22,445 nt of DNA. Origin: CAYRWR01 sp964537555. GTDB taxonomy: Bacteria; Spirochaetota; Brevinematia; Brevinematales; CAYRWR01. Both the position numbers and the translations under genes were made by a program. Positions within the stretch are counted from its first letter, which is position 1. The number at the start of each line of letters is the position of its first letter. The stretch is taken from assembly GCA_964537555.1 (NCBI GenBank), contig CAZIAD010000053.1, positions 1 through 22,445 on the forward strand, given 5' to 3'. Under the pieces are notes generated by a model, which saw only the letters and a list, made by a program, of their open reading frames with translations, had not been told where the DNA came from and did no database searches. This document shows positions 14,138 through 21,341 of this stretch, in pieces.

Positions 14138-14192
14138 CAGTTTATATATTTCTCAGAAAATGTCTCACTTATAAGAACGAAGAGGAATAAAC

Positions 14193-16979
14193 ATGAAGAT
14201 CCGATTCATGAATATCCTGTACATCCTCCCTTTTCTCATGTTCTTTCTATATTCCGGCCTGCATGCCGGCAGTACAATAGAACTGACTCATCAGGAAAAG
14301 TCCTGGATACGTCAACATCCTGTGATAAGGCTGGGATCTCTCAAACATTACCCTCCCCTGGCATTTGAGGACAGGCAATCCGAAGGCTGGGCAGAAGATT
14401 ATAACCGTTTGATCAATGAGAAGACCGGATTAAATATAGAACTGGTTCACGATGACTGGATGAAAAGTGTAAAAGCAGCGAATAATGGCCAGCTCGAAGG
14501 CTTGTTTCCCGCTATTATTAATCTCAGGATCCTGTCCCCCACCCATTCATTTAGCAAGGTCACTACCAGTTCTTATATTTTTGTTTATACACTTATAAGC
14601 GATAAAAGCAGCTTTAAAAAAATAGCAGACCTTAAAGGAAAAAAAGTCGCCTATCAACAAGGTATCAGCCATATAAAAGAATTACTACAAGCTGAAACCA
14701 CCATAAAGGCACAGACTTATCCCACACAATCTGAACTTTTATCAGCCCTCCTGGAGTCTGAGGTCGATGCGGTTTTAGGGAATGTCAATCTTGAGTATGA
14801 GATTAATACCAGGATGCTTCCTGTTAAAATGGCATTAGTCCTGAAAGATCATCCTGCTGAAGCAGGCTACGCCATATCAAAATCCCAGCCCCTGCTCCTC
14901 TCTATTATAAATAAAGGCATCGATGCCATTTCGGAAGAGGAACAGAGTGCGCTTTTTAGAAAGTGGCACTTACAGCATTTGGTTCAGGACCCTCCTCTGG
15001 TGCTCAGTAAAGCAGAAAAGGCATGGCTTAAACAGCATCCCGAAATCAGTGTGGGCAGTGACCCCTTTTGGGATCCAATAGAATACCGTGACAATAAAGG
15101 AGAATTTCATGGTATTGCCATTGATTACCTGAGACGTATTGAAAATATGCTGGGGGTCAGGTTCATTATAGATAAAAAAAGCACCTGGCAGCAGCTCATA
15201 CTGAAAGCAAAAAATAATCAAATAGATATGTTTTCCTGCCTGGCCCTCACTGAAGAGCGTAAAGCATTTGTAAACTTCACTACACCATATATCACTTTTC
15301 CAGTAAAGATCTTTACCCGCCACGATACAGCCTATATTGCGGGCCCCAAAGATCTGGCCGGCTTAAAAGTGGCTGTGGTGGAAAGCTATTCCTTTCATTA
15401 TATGTTACAACAGGATTATCCGGATATCGAGCTTGTGACCGTCTCGACCATTGAAGGAGGTTTGGAAAAGCTCCAGCGGGGAGAAGTGGTAGCTTTTATC
15501 GGTAATCTTCTGGCAACCGGGCAGATTATCAGTAAAAAGGGGTTTTCCACCATTAAAGTGGGGGGAGATACTCCATACAGCAATACCCTGGGCATGGCAT
15601 CCAGAAAAGACTGGCCTATACTCAGAGACATCCTACAGAAAGCCCTGAATAACATACCTCCCTCTGAGAGAATAGAGATATATCAGAAATGGGTGCCTAT
15701 CATCATGCAAAAGCAAAATGACTATTCATTATTATGGAAAATAGGGATACCTCTTTTACTAATATTATTTGGTTTTATTATATGGAACAGACAGTTAAAG
15801 CACCAGGTCACGCTCAGGACTAATGAACTAAAACAGAACGAGTTTTATCTGCACCAGGCTCGTAAAATGGAAGCCATAGGCCAGCTGGCGGGAGGCATTG
15901 CCCATGATTTCAATAATATTCTGGCCGGAATAATCGGCTATACCGAGCTATCCCTCATGGATGCGGCGGAAGATTCAGTACAGGCCCAAAATCTAAGGCA
16001 GGTACTCATAGCATCTGAACGGGCTAAGAACCTGGTCAGTCAGATACTGACATTCAGCCGTCATTCCGATACCTCGCGCCTGCCCATTATGCTGGAACCG
16101 GTGATAAAGGAAGTATTAAATCTTGTCCGGGTTTCTACACCCTCTACGGTTCAGATCACTACTGAGCTCCAGCCGGATACCCGGCCCGTACTGGCCGATT
16201 CCAGCAAAATACATGAGATGATGCTCAATCTGACGACCAATGCTATACAAGCCATGAAGAACAAAGGGCATTTGTCAGTAAGCTTAAAGGAACTGAATAT
16301 CATTAAAGAACTAGAAGGACGTCTGGGGAAAATTCAGCCCGGATACTATTCTATACTGGAAATCAGGGATGACGGACGGGGCATGAATGCTGATGTGCTG
16401 GAAAAAATATTTGAACCCTTTTTCACTACTAAAGGTACAGGCCAGGGCACCGGTATGGGGCTGGCTGTAGTATATGGTATCCTTTTATCACACAAAGGAA
16501 ATATCATCGTAGAAAGCACTCCCGGCATAGGGAGTGTTTTCAGAGTGTATCTGCCTAAGACTAACATTTCTCATCCTGAATCCGCCCGGGCAGATAAACC
16601 AGCCCGGGGAGGAAAGGAAAGAGTCCTTTTTGTGGATGATGAAGACAGTATTATCACCACAGGTTCAGCCCTTCTCAGTTCTCTGGGATATGATGTGTAC
16701 AGCACATCCAGTAGTCTGGAAGCTCTGGAAATGATAAAAAATGATCCTGACAGATTTGACCTGATTATCACTGATCAAACCATGCCGGAAATGACCGGTC
16801 TGGAGCTTTCAAAATACGCCCATGAAATACGAGAAAAGCTGCCTGTATTGTTATGTACCGGATATAGCTCCGATATAAGTGAAAATGAGCTTCTGAAAAA
16901 TGGAGTCAGCAAGTTATGCCTCAAACCCCTGAGTAAACAGGAATATGCCCTCGCTATCCGGGAAGTTCTGGAAAATTAG
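14193..16979 (+). CDS. Hybrid sensor histidine kinase with two periplasmic solute-binding domains
   Basis: The 928 residues comprise: signal peptide 1-25; two tandem SBP_bac_3 (amino-acid-binding type) domains at about 30-262 and 268-505; one membrane helix at about 511-531 (LLWKIGIPLLLILFGFIIW); HisKA with phospho-acceptor H571 in GGIAHDFNN; HATPase with N box NLTTNAIQAM near 677, G1 DDGRGM near 726 and FEPFFTTKGTGQGTGMGLAVV after it; and a C-terminal receiver (about 808-928) with D815/D816 and phospho-acceptor D861 (TDQTMPEMTG). BvgS/EvgS kinases share the two sensing domains, but those have PAS and Hpt domains that are absent here. A small ligand bound in the periplasm presumably controls kinase activity. 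AGAGGA lies 6 nt before the ATG. No separate output regulator lies nearby, so the partner is unknown. Confidence 0.95.
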   Translation: MKIRFMNILYILPFLMFFLYSGLHAGSTIELTHQEKSWIRQHPVIRLGSLKHYPPLAFEDRQSEGWAEDYNRLINEKTGLNIELVHDDWMKSVKAANNGQLEGLFPAIINLRILSPTHSFSKVTTSSYIFVYTLISDKSSFKKIADLKGKKVAYQQGISHIKELLQAETTIKAQTYPTQSELLSALLESEVDAVLGNVNLEYEINTRMLPVKMALVLKDHPAEAGYAISKSQPLLLSIINKGIDAISEEEQSALFRKWHLQHLVQDPPLVLSKAEKAWLKQHPEISVGSDPFWDPIEYRDNKGEFHGIAIDYLRRIENMLGVRFIIDKKSTWQQLILKAKNNQIDMFSCLALTEERKAFVNFTTPYITFPVKIFTRHDTAYIAGPKDLAGLKVAVVESYSFHYMLQQDYPDIELVTVSTIEGGLEKLQRGEVVAFIGNLLATGQIISKKGFSTIKVGGDTPYSNTLGMASRKDWPILRDILQKALNNIPPSERIEIYQKWVPIIMQKQNDYSLLWKIGIPLLLILFGFIIWNRQLKHQVTLRTNELKQNEFYLHQARKMEAIGQLAGGIAHDFNNILAGIIGYTELSLMDAAEDSVQAQNLRQVLIASERAKNLVSQILTFSRHSDTSRLPIMLEPVIKEVLNLVRVSTPSTVQITTELQPDTRPVLADSSKIHEMMLNLTTNAIQAMKNKGHLSVSLKELNIIKELEGRLGKIQPGYYSILEIRDDGRGMNADVLEKIFEPFFTTKGTGQGTGMGLAVVYGILLSHKGNIIVESTPGIGSVFRVYLPKTNISHPESARADKPARGGKERVLFVDDEDSIITTGSALLSSLGYDVYSTSSSLEALEMIKNDPDRFDLIITDQTMPEMTGLELSKYAHEIREKLPVLLCTGYSSDISENELLKNGVSKLCLKPLSKQEYALAIREVLEN

Positions 16980-17008
16980 GCTGCACTGCTCAGTGCTCAA
17001 ACTGGTTT

Positions 17009-17971
17009 CTATCTCCCGGCAGTCAGTCCAATATCTGAAACATCCACATTTTCCAGGATGACAAAGCCTCCGGTGCCGTCTGCATTCATGATCTTGATCT
17101 CATGAGTGCCACTGCCTCCGGGACGATCCAGCCACAGGGAGACCACCCTGCCGTCCTGCAGTACAGTGGGGCTATTATCATTCTGGTAGCTGGAATTTAT
17201 CACCACCGGGTCAGTAGATCCTGGAACCAGCCTCCAGATCTGTTCACCATTCCAGTCCGCCTCAAACACGATACTTCCATCCGGGGCAAATGCCGGAGAA
17301 CGAACTGAGTGAGAGATATTTCCTCCGGCATGGCTCAGAGGGCCGACCAGGTTGGTATAGCCGCTGCCGTCGATATTGGCCCGGAATACTGCTGTACCCT
17401 CCTGGCTATAGGGAGTTAGCCCTCCATCAAACAGCACCTGGGTCCCGTCTGCAGAGATGCGGGGATTGCCCTGGTTGGAATAAACCGTGGCACTGGACAG
17501 GCAGGCCACATTGATCCAGTAATTACCCAGATTGGTGATCACAAAGACGTGCTGGATATTGGTCACCACCTGGCACAGGACGATGATACGGCCGCTGGAG
17601 GCCACTGCGCTATAATCGGCATGCCAGGCTTCTCCGCTATAATCCCTCACTACCTGAGCCGACTCCAGGTCAGAGCGGAGCAGGACCAGGCCGGTCCAGG
17701 CTGACAGTCCGAAACGGTCTGTGGCAAGTAATATCCAGTCCCCATTGGGAGAGACAGATGCCCAGGCATCACTGCCTCCCGGGGGCAGAGCAGACAGGCT
17801 GTCCAGCTGATCCGAAAGGGAGACCGGTGTTGCATCAGCCTGGGGCAGTATCGAATATATGCGCCCATTAACAGTGTAGACTATCCCTCTGATGTCACCT
17901 CCACTCCGGGGGGCACAGGCGGAATATAAAATTATTATTAGACTGGATAAAAATAACCGACTTTTTTTCAT
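17009..17971 (-). CDS. Lipoprotein with TolB/WD40-like (PD40) beta-propeller
   Basis: The 320-residue product has the signal peptide MKKSRLFLSSLIIILYSAC with lipobox Y-S-A-C (lipidated C19). The rest consists of PD40/TolB-type blades: SPNGDWILLATDRFG, SADGTQVLFDGG, APDGSIVFEADWNGEQIWRL, and IKIMNADGTGG near the end. The motif (S/A)xDGxxxxF is typical of propellers that read protein or peptide ligands in the periplasm. There are no other tol-pal genes around, so this is not TolB itself. It converges with the histidine kinase gene (29 bp between stops). Role unknown. The ATG at 17971 has GAGG about 11 nt upstream, which is weakish, but the signal peptide fixes the start. Confidence 0.82.
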   Translation of the reverse strand: MKKSRLFLSSLIIILYSACAPRSGGDIRGIVYTVNGRIYSILPQADATPVSLSDQLDSLSALPPGGSDAWASVSPNGDWILLATDRFGLSAWTGLVLLRSDLESAQVVRDYSGEAWHADYSAVASSGRIIVLCQVVTNIQHVFVITNLGNYWINVACLSSATVYSNQGNPRISADGTQVLFDGGLTPYSQEGTAVFRANIDGSGYTNLVGPLSHAGGNISHSVRSPAFAPDGSIVFEADWNGEQIWRLVPGSTDPVVINSSYQNDNSPTVLQDGRVVSLWLDRPGGSGTHEIKIMNADGTGGFVILENVDVSDIGLTAGR

Positions 17972-17987
17972 TCCGGAACCTCGATTT

Positions 17988-18004
17988 TAAGTATTGATTG
18001 TAAT
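17988..18004 (+). repeat. 17-nt promoter-associated repeat, copy 2
   Basis: TAAGTATTGATTGTAAT, 16 of 17 bases identical to 13578-13594. On the minus strand it contains TACAAT at 18002-17997, a plausible -10 for the TolB-like lipoprotein gene, but no clear -35 precedes it. Confidence 0.5.
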
Positions 18005-18041
18005 ATAGCATAATTGCAGAAAAAAACAGGAATTACCAAAT

Positions 18042-18824
18042 TTATTTTTCCAGGCTGATGATGCCGCATTTTCGCAGCATCTCCATCACCTTCTCTTTTC
18101 TCATGGGCAGCATCCCTGGCTCGGGCAGGTCCATGACCAGGGCAAAGAGCCATACCTCCCCGGCAGTCTCTACATAGCCCACATACCATCCTAACGGATA
18201 CTCAATATCTGATGCCCAGCCAGTCTTGGCATACAGCTTGTACTCTTCATTGCCCTCTATAAACATCCACTGCTTCAGGATAGGGTAATATTTTCGGAAT
18301 TTGACCCATTTTTGCCGGTATATATTCCTCATAAATGCTACCTGCTCCTGAGGGGAAATACGAAGGCTGTCATCCAGCCAGAAATAATCGGGCCGGGGCC
18401 CTAGTTTAGCATTGCCATAATGATAGATCCGGAGGTATTTTTCATACCGGGCCCGGGAGACCTGTCCGGACAGAGTGGAATAGACCCAGGGCATAGATCC
18501 CCTAAAGGCCGTCTCCAGGGTCTGATCCTGATCCCACCCGGGATAGTTTCTTTGTACTCCATCCCAGGGGATGACCTGATCCAGACTTACCGCTTCTTCT
18601 GTTAGCAGGATGAGGGTATTGAAGATTTTAAAGGTAGAAGCGGGACAGTATCGTTCCCATTCCCGGAAGTCACCTCCCTGTTCCCCATAGGATTTATCCC
18701 CCTTGAGATTTTCCAGGTAGACTACTCCTCTGAAGGGGTATTTAGCAGTAGTAGACTGACTGTAGCCTGATGAGAATGACGCGCCTATAAAAACCAATAA
18801 AATCCGAAAAACAATCCTGTTCAT
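18042..18824 (-). CDS. Class D (OXA-type) beta-lactamase homologue
   Basis: The 260-residue exported protein has the signal peptide MNRIVFRILLVFIGASFSSG. The class D motifs appear in order: the active-site serine tetrad S63-T-F-K66 within CPASTFK, Y136-G-N138 and K200-T-G-W203. The FWLDDSLRISPQEQ segment (148-161) matches the omega-loop region with W149. The S-x-V motif reads S110-M-P here, a substitution of the valine. The K-T-G-W segment and GWYVGYVE (204 onward) are typical. If active, it opens beta-lactam rings in the periplasm by way of acyl-serine and carboxylated K66. A penicillin-sensor domain like BlaR1-C is possible in principle, but there is no membrane sensor part. The ATG at 18824 has AAGGGG 7 nt upstream; an ATG at 18878 lacks one. 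It is divergent from tlpA. Confidence 0.9.
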   Translation of the reverse strand: MNRIVFRILLVFIGASFSSGYSQSTTAKYPFRGVVYLENLKGDKSYGEQGGDFREWERYCPASTFKIFNTLILLTEEAVSLDQVIPWDGVQRNYPGWDQDQTLETAFRGSMPWVYSTLSGQVSRARYEKYLRIYHYGNAKLGPRPDYFWLDDSLRISPQEQVAFMRNIYRQKWVKFRKYYPILKQWMFIEGNEEYKLYAKTGWASDIEYPLGWYVGYVETAGEVWLFALVMDLPEPGMLPMRKEKVMEMLRKCGIISLEK

Positions 18825-18913
18825 GAGATGGCCCCTTTTCCCCGGATATAACACAACAAACGGCCGGGAAACAATCATAACAGAATGACTGTTTTTTTTC
18901 CAGAAATAAAAAT

Positions 18914-18927
18914 GTAATCTGTATTAC
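18914..18927. promoter_or_regulatory. Palindromic operator candidate GTAAT-N4-ATTAC, copy 2
   Basis: GTAATCTGTATTAC, the same dyad as at 13639-13652 with one changed base in the spacer. It lies 74 nt before the tlpA start (the first copy is 68 nt before its gene), in the region shared with the divergent beta-lactamase gene. It precedes TAGTAT (18946-18951), a possible -10 for tlpA. Confidence 0.55.
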
Positions 18928-19001
18928 TTTTCAACCTTGAAAAATTAGTATTAGCATTGATATTAAATTATATTTGTATTACTAAATACAAGGAGTACGA
19001 A

Positions 19002-19511
19002 ATGAGAAAAAATGTATCTGCAATCTCTGTCCCGGCGCTGCTGGCCCTGTTACTTTTTATGTCCGGGGGGCAGGCCTGGGCAGGCAAAAAAATGCCCAAA
19101 GCCCCTGCTTTTACAGTGACTAATATTGCCGGGCAGACCCTTAGCCTGAAACAATCCCTGGAACAAGGAAAACCGCTAGTCGTGTATTTTATGGCCAGCT
19201 GGTGCCCCATGTGTGCCAGGAACTGGCCTGCGATAAACCAGGCCTACCCGGACTACAAGGATAAAGTCACTATCCTGGCCGTCAGTATAGATCCCACTGA
19301 TACCGCCACTGTATTGTCTAATCTGGCTGCCCGTAAGGGCCTGGACTTCCCCCTGGTGCCCGGAAATCCTCAGCTCATGCTGGATTTCGGAGTCAAGAGT
19401 CAGGCAACTACTATAGGCATTGATAAGCAGGGCAATATAGTATATATGAAAAAGAAAAAAGTGCTGAAAGAGTCAGAATTTCGGGCTCTTTTTGATTCCC
19501 TGCTGAAATAA
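19002..19511 (+). CDS. TlpA-like exported thioredoxin
   Basis: The 169-residue protein has a cleavable signal peptide ending at AWA (27), then the TlpA/AhpC-TSA fold: PAFTVTNIAGQTLSL, LVVYFMASWCPMC with active-site C68 and C71, VTILAVSIDPTD, and GIDKQGNIVYMKK. It would reduce or exchange disulfides in the periplasm and take electrons from the CcdA-like membrane protein encoded 2 nt downstream. The position of the conserved cis-proline (usually xPTTF) reads SQATTI, with A135 instead of proline, which is rare in working thioredoxins. AAGGAG lies 6 nt before the ATG at 19002. A TTG in the same frame at 18957 would give a non-signal extension and has no ribosome site. Its promoter region carries the shared palindrome. 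Confidence 0.9.
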   Translation: MRKNVSAISVPALLALLLFMSGGQAWAGKKMPKAPAFTVTNIAGQTLSLKQSLEQGKPLVVYFMASWCPMCARNWPAINQAYPDYKDKVTILAVSIDPTDTATVLSNLAARKGLDFPLVPGNPQLMLDFGVKSQATTIGIDKQGNIVYMKKKKVLKESEFRALFDSLLK

Positions 19512-19513
19512 TC

Positions 19514-20179
19514 ATGGATTTTCTGATCTTTTCTCTGGTACAGGGAATCCTGGCATTTTTAGCCCCCTGTGCTGTAGCTCTGCTGCCCGGATATTTAAGC
19601 GGCCTGATTGCCCGGGACACTACGGCACAGGATCAGGCGGGCCGGCTCCGTTCTGCCCTGAAACTGGCAGTGTTTATTCTGCTGGGAGTCATAACGGTAT
19701 ACCTGGTAGCGGGAGGGCTCATCCTGGTCGCAGCAGGCTTTTTAAAGCAGTATATGAAGTGGATAGCTCTGGGCCTGGGTGTAGGCATTATCGTTCTGGG
19801 GGTCCTGATGCTTCTGGGGAAAAATGTCAGCCTCTCCTTTCATTTAATAAAGGGAAAACCCGCTGGTGAGCTGGCCGAAGCTTACGGCTTTGGTATGATC
19901 TATTCTCTGGAAGCTCTGGGCTGCCTCTTTCCCCTGTTTCTGGTAGTGACTACTCAGGCCCTGTCGGCCCCCAGCCTGCTGTGGGGTGTATCCTATCTGG
20001 CCGCCTATGTAGGAGGGATCAGCATCATGATGATCACGGTAATAGTACTCACAGTGCTTTCCCGGGAATTCCTGCAGAAAAATCTGCGCCGCTTAATGCC
20101 CCACATCAGCCGAATCAGTGGGGTCCTGATGATAATAGCGGGGCTTTATATAGTGTGGTATCAATACAGTCTTTTCTGA
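19514..20179 (+). CDS. ccdA: CcdA/DsbD-type thiol-disulfide membrane transporter
   Basis: The 221-residue membrane protein has about six hydrophobic helices, as in the CcdA family. The first helix contains the conserved cysteine in LAPCAVALLPGYLSG (C19); the fourth contains the second in LEALGCLFPLF (C137). This pair carries electrons from cytoplasmic thioredoxin across the membrane. It starts 2 nt after the tlpA stop, with no clear ribosome site of its own, so it is probably translated with tlpA. The pairing indicates that CcdA keeps TlpA reduced, for cytochrome c maturation or another periplasmic thiol task; no haem-handling gene is present to settle which. The gene symbol names the family, not a proven orthologue. 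Confidence 0.88.
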   Translation: MDFLIFSLVQGILAFLAPCAVALLPGYLSGLIARDTTAQDQAGRLRSALKLAVFILLGVITVYLVAGGLILVAAGFLKQYMKWIALGLGVGIIVLGVLMLLGKNVSLSFHLIKGKPAGELAEAYGFGMIYSLEALGCLFPLFLVVTTQALSAPSLLWGVSYLAAYVGGISIMMITVIVLTVLSREFLQKNLRRLMPHISRISGVLMIIAGLYIVWYQYSLF

Positions 20180-20190
20180 TCGTTCTTATG

Positions 20191-20237
20191 AGCCTGTCCC
20201 TGAAATCCGCTTATAGGATCCTGGGGCAGGCTTTTTT
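20191..20237 (+). terminator. Rho-independent terminator after ccdA
   Basis: AGCCTGTCCC (20191-20200) pairs with GGGGCAGGCT (20223-20232), with one G-U pair, followed by a run of Ts. An inner ATCC/GGAT pairing extends the stem. It starts 11 nt after the stop. Confidence 0.85.
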
Positions 20238-20243
20238 AATAGA

Positions 20244-21233
20244 TTATTGTTTTTTCTGGTCCTGGAGCTTTTTCAGTATATTTACATAATAGGGAGTCTT
20301 TTCCGGTTTATCCAGTTCCACATAGATATCTATGACCTCTTTTATTTCTTCCGGTGAGAGAGTCTTTTTGCGGGGTACCATCTCCGTGAGTCTTTTGTTC
20401 AAATGGTTCTGATGCCGGATTTCTTTGCGGCAGGGGATACAGCGTACTGACTTGGCCCGGTGGCAGAATTTGAGCTCCTCAAACCAATGGCGCTGCTCTT
20501 CTTTGGTAAAAATATATTTTTGGTGGCAGCTCTTGCAGGTCTTTTCAATGTCATAAAAGGCCAGGTATATGCCGTAAACGCCATCAAAATTGTCATGATT
20601 TGCCTCCAGGGCCCTACCGCTGTCCAGACAGGCGTCACAGGCCCAGTGGTAATAATCGCCGGCCAGGTTTTCCATACGGGGACGGGCCCAGCCTCCCAGT
20701 ATCTGCACCTCGCGGTCCAGGGTATGCCTCACTTCATCCGGGCCCACCGTCTCTCCACAGCAGGGACATATCACTGCATCAATGCCGGAATCGGGAGTAT
20801 CTTTTCCCTGTTCTCTGTAGGCTTCGGCTGTCTCTTCATCCGGTTCATAGATGAGGAAGTCAGTGTATTTTTTCTTGAGAGACAGGGTTTCCAGCTTTTG
20901 GTCCTTTACAGAGATCCGGATGGAGTACCTGCCATAGGGCTTATTTTCAGGCAGCATAAAATCTTTGAGTACTATCTTTTCAGGCATATTCCGGGTGTGA
21001 AACGCATAGCTGAATGTGATAGTCTCAAAGGCTGCAAATTCGATATAATGATCATCCCCGTAGCCATACAGGAGCCGGTGATTTTTACGGTTCATCACAC
21101 TGCTGCTATAGACATCCTTTTTTGTCAGTTTACCGGGGTCCTGACTGGATGGGCTGTGCAGGCTGATCTCCTCATTTACCATGATGGGAATACATAGATC
21201 ATTGTCATAAAGATTCTGCAGGCTGAAAAACAC
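20244..21233 (-). CDS. Zinc-ribbon protein of unknown function
   Basis: From the GTG at 21233 the product has 329 residues. The middle has a first likely zinc site: CPCCG near residue 160, then CDAC near 205. The C-terminal part matches the 'probable zinc-ribbon' zf-trcl pattern: CKSCHQKYIFTKEEQ, WFEELKF, RCIPCRKE. The N-terminal ~150 residues are beta-rich and unrecognised (LYGYGDDHYIEFAAF, YGRYSIRISVKDQ). No signal peptide is seen, so it is probably cytoplasmic. The GTG has AAGGG 6 nt upstream. However, the frame stays open for 33 more plausible codons, up to the stop of the next gene at 21342, where AAGGAG precedes ATC/ATT codons but no ATG, GTG or TTG. A non-AUG start near 21332 is therefore possible. 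It lies in the same direction as the CsgG-like gene. Confidence 0.7.
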   Translation of the reverse strand: MFFSLQNLYDNDLCIPIMVNEEISLHSPSSQDPGKLTKKDVYSSSVMNRKNHRLLYGYGDDHYIEFAAFETITFSYAFHTRNMPEKIVLKDFMLPENKPYGRYSIRISVKDQKLETLSLKKKYTDFLIYEPDEETAEAYREQGKDTPDSGIDAVICPCCGETVGPDEVRHTLDREVQILGGWARPRMENLAGDYYHWACDACLDSGRALEANHDNFDGVYGIYLAFYDIEKTCKSCHQKYIFTKEEQRHWFEELKFCHRAKSVRCIPCRKEIRHQNHLNKRLTEMVPRKKTLSPEEIKEVIDIYVELDKPEKTPYYVNILKKLQDQKKQ

Positions 21234-21341
21234 CGTGATCCCTTCATTTTCTCTGTATTCAATCTTGTCGATGGTCTTTCTAAAAAAGTAGCCGGAATCA
21301 GAGATAGGGTAGAGATAGCTTAAAATATTGATCGTTTCTCC

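Noticed and set aside
20460..21197. 245-residue plus-strand ORF
   Set aside because: Antisense shadow of the zinc-ribbon gene, whose cysteine pairs and motifs support the minus strand.
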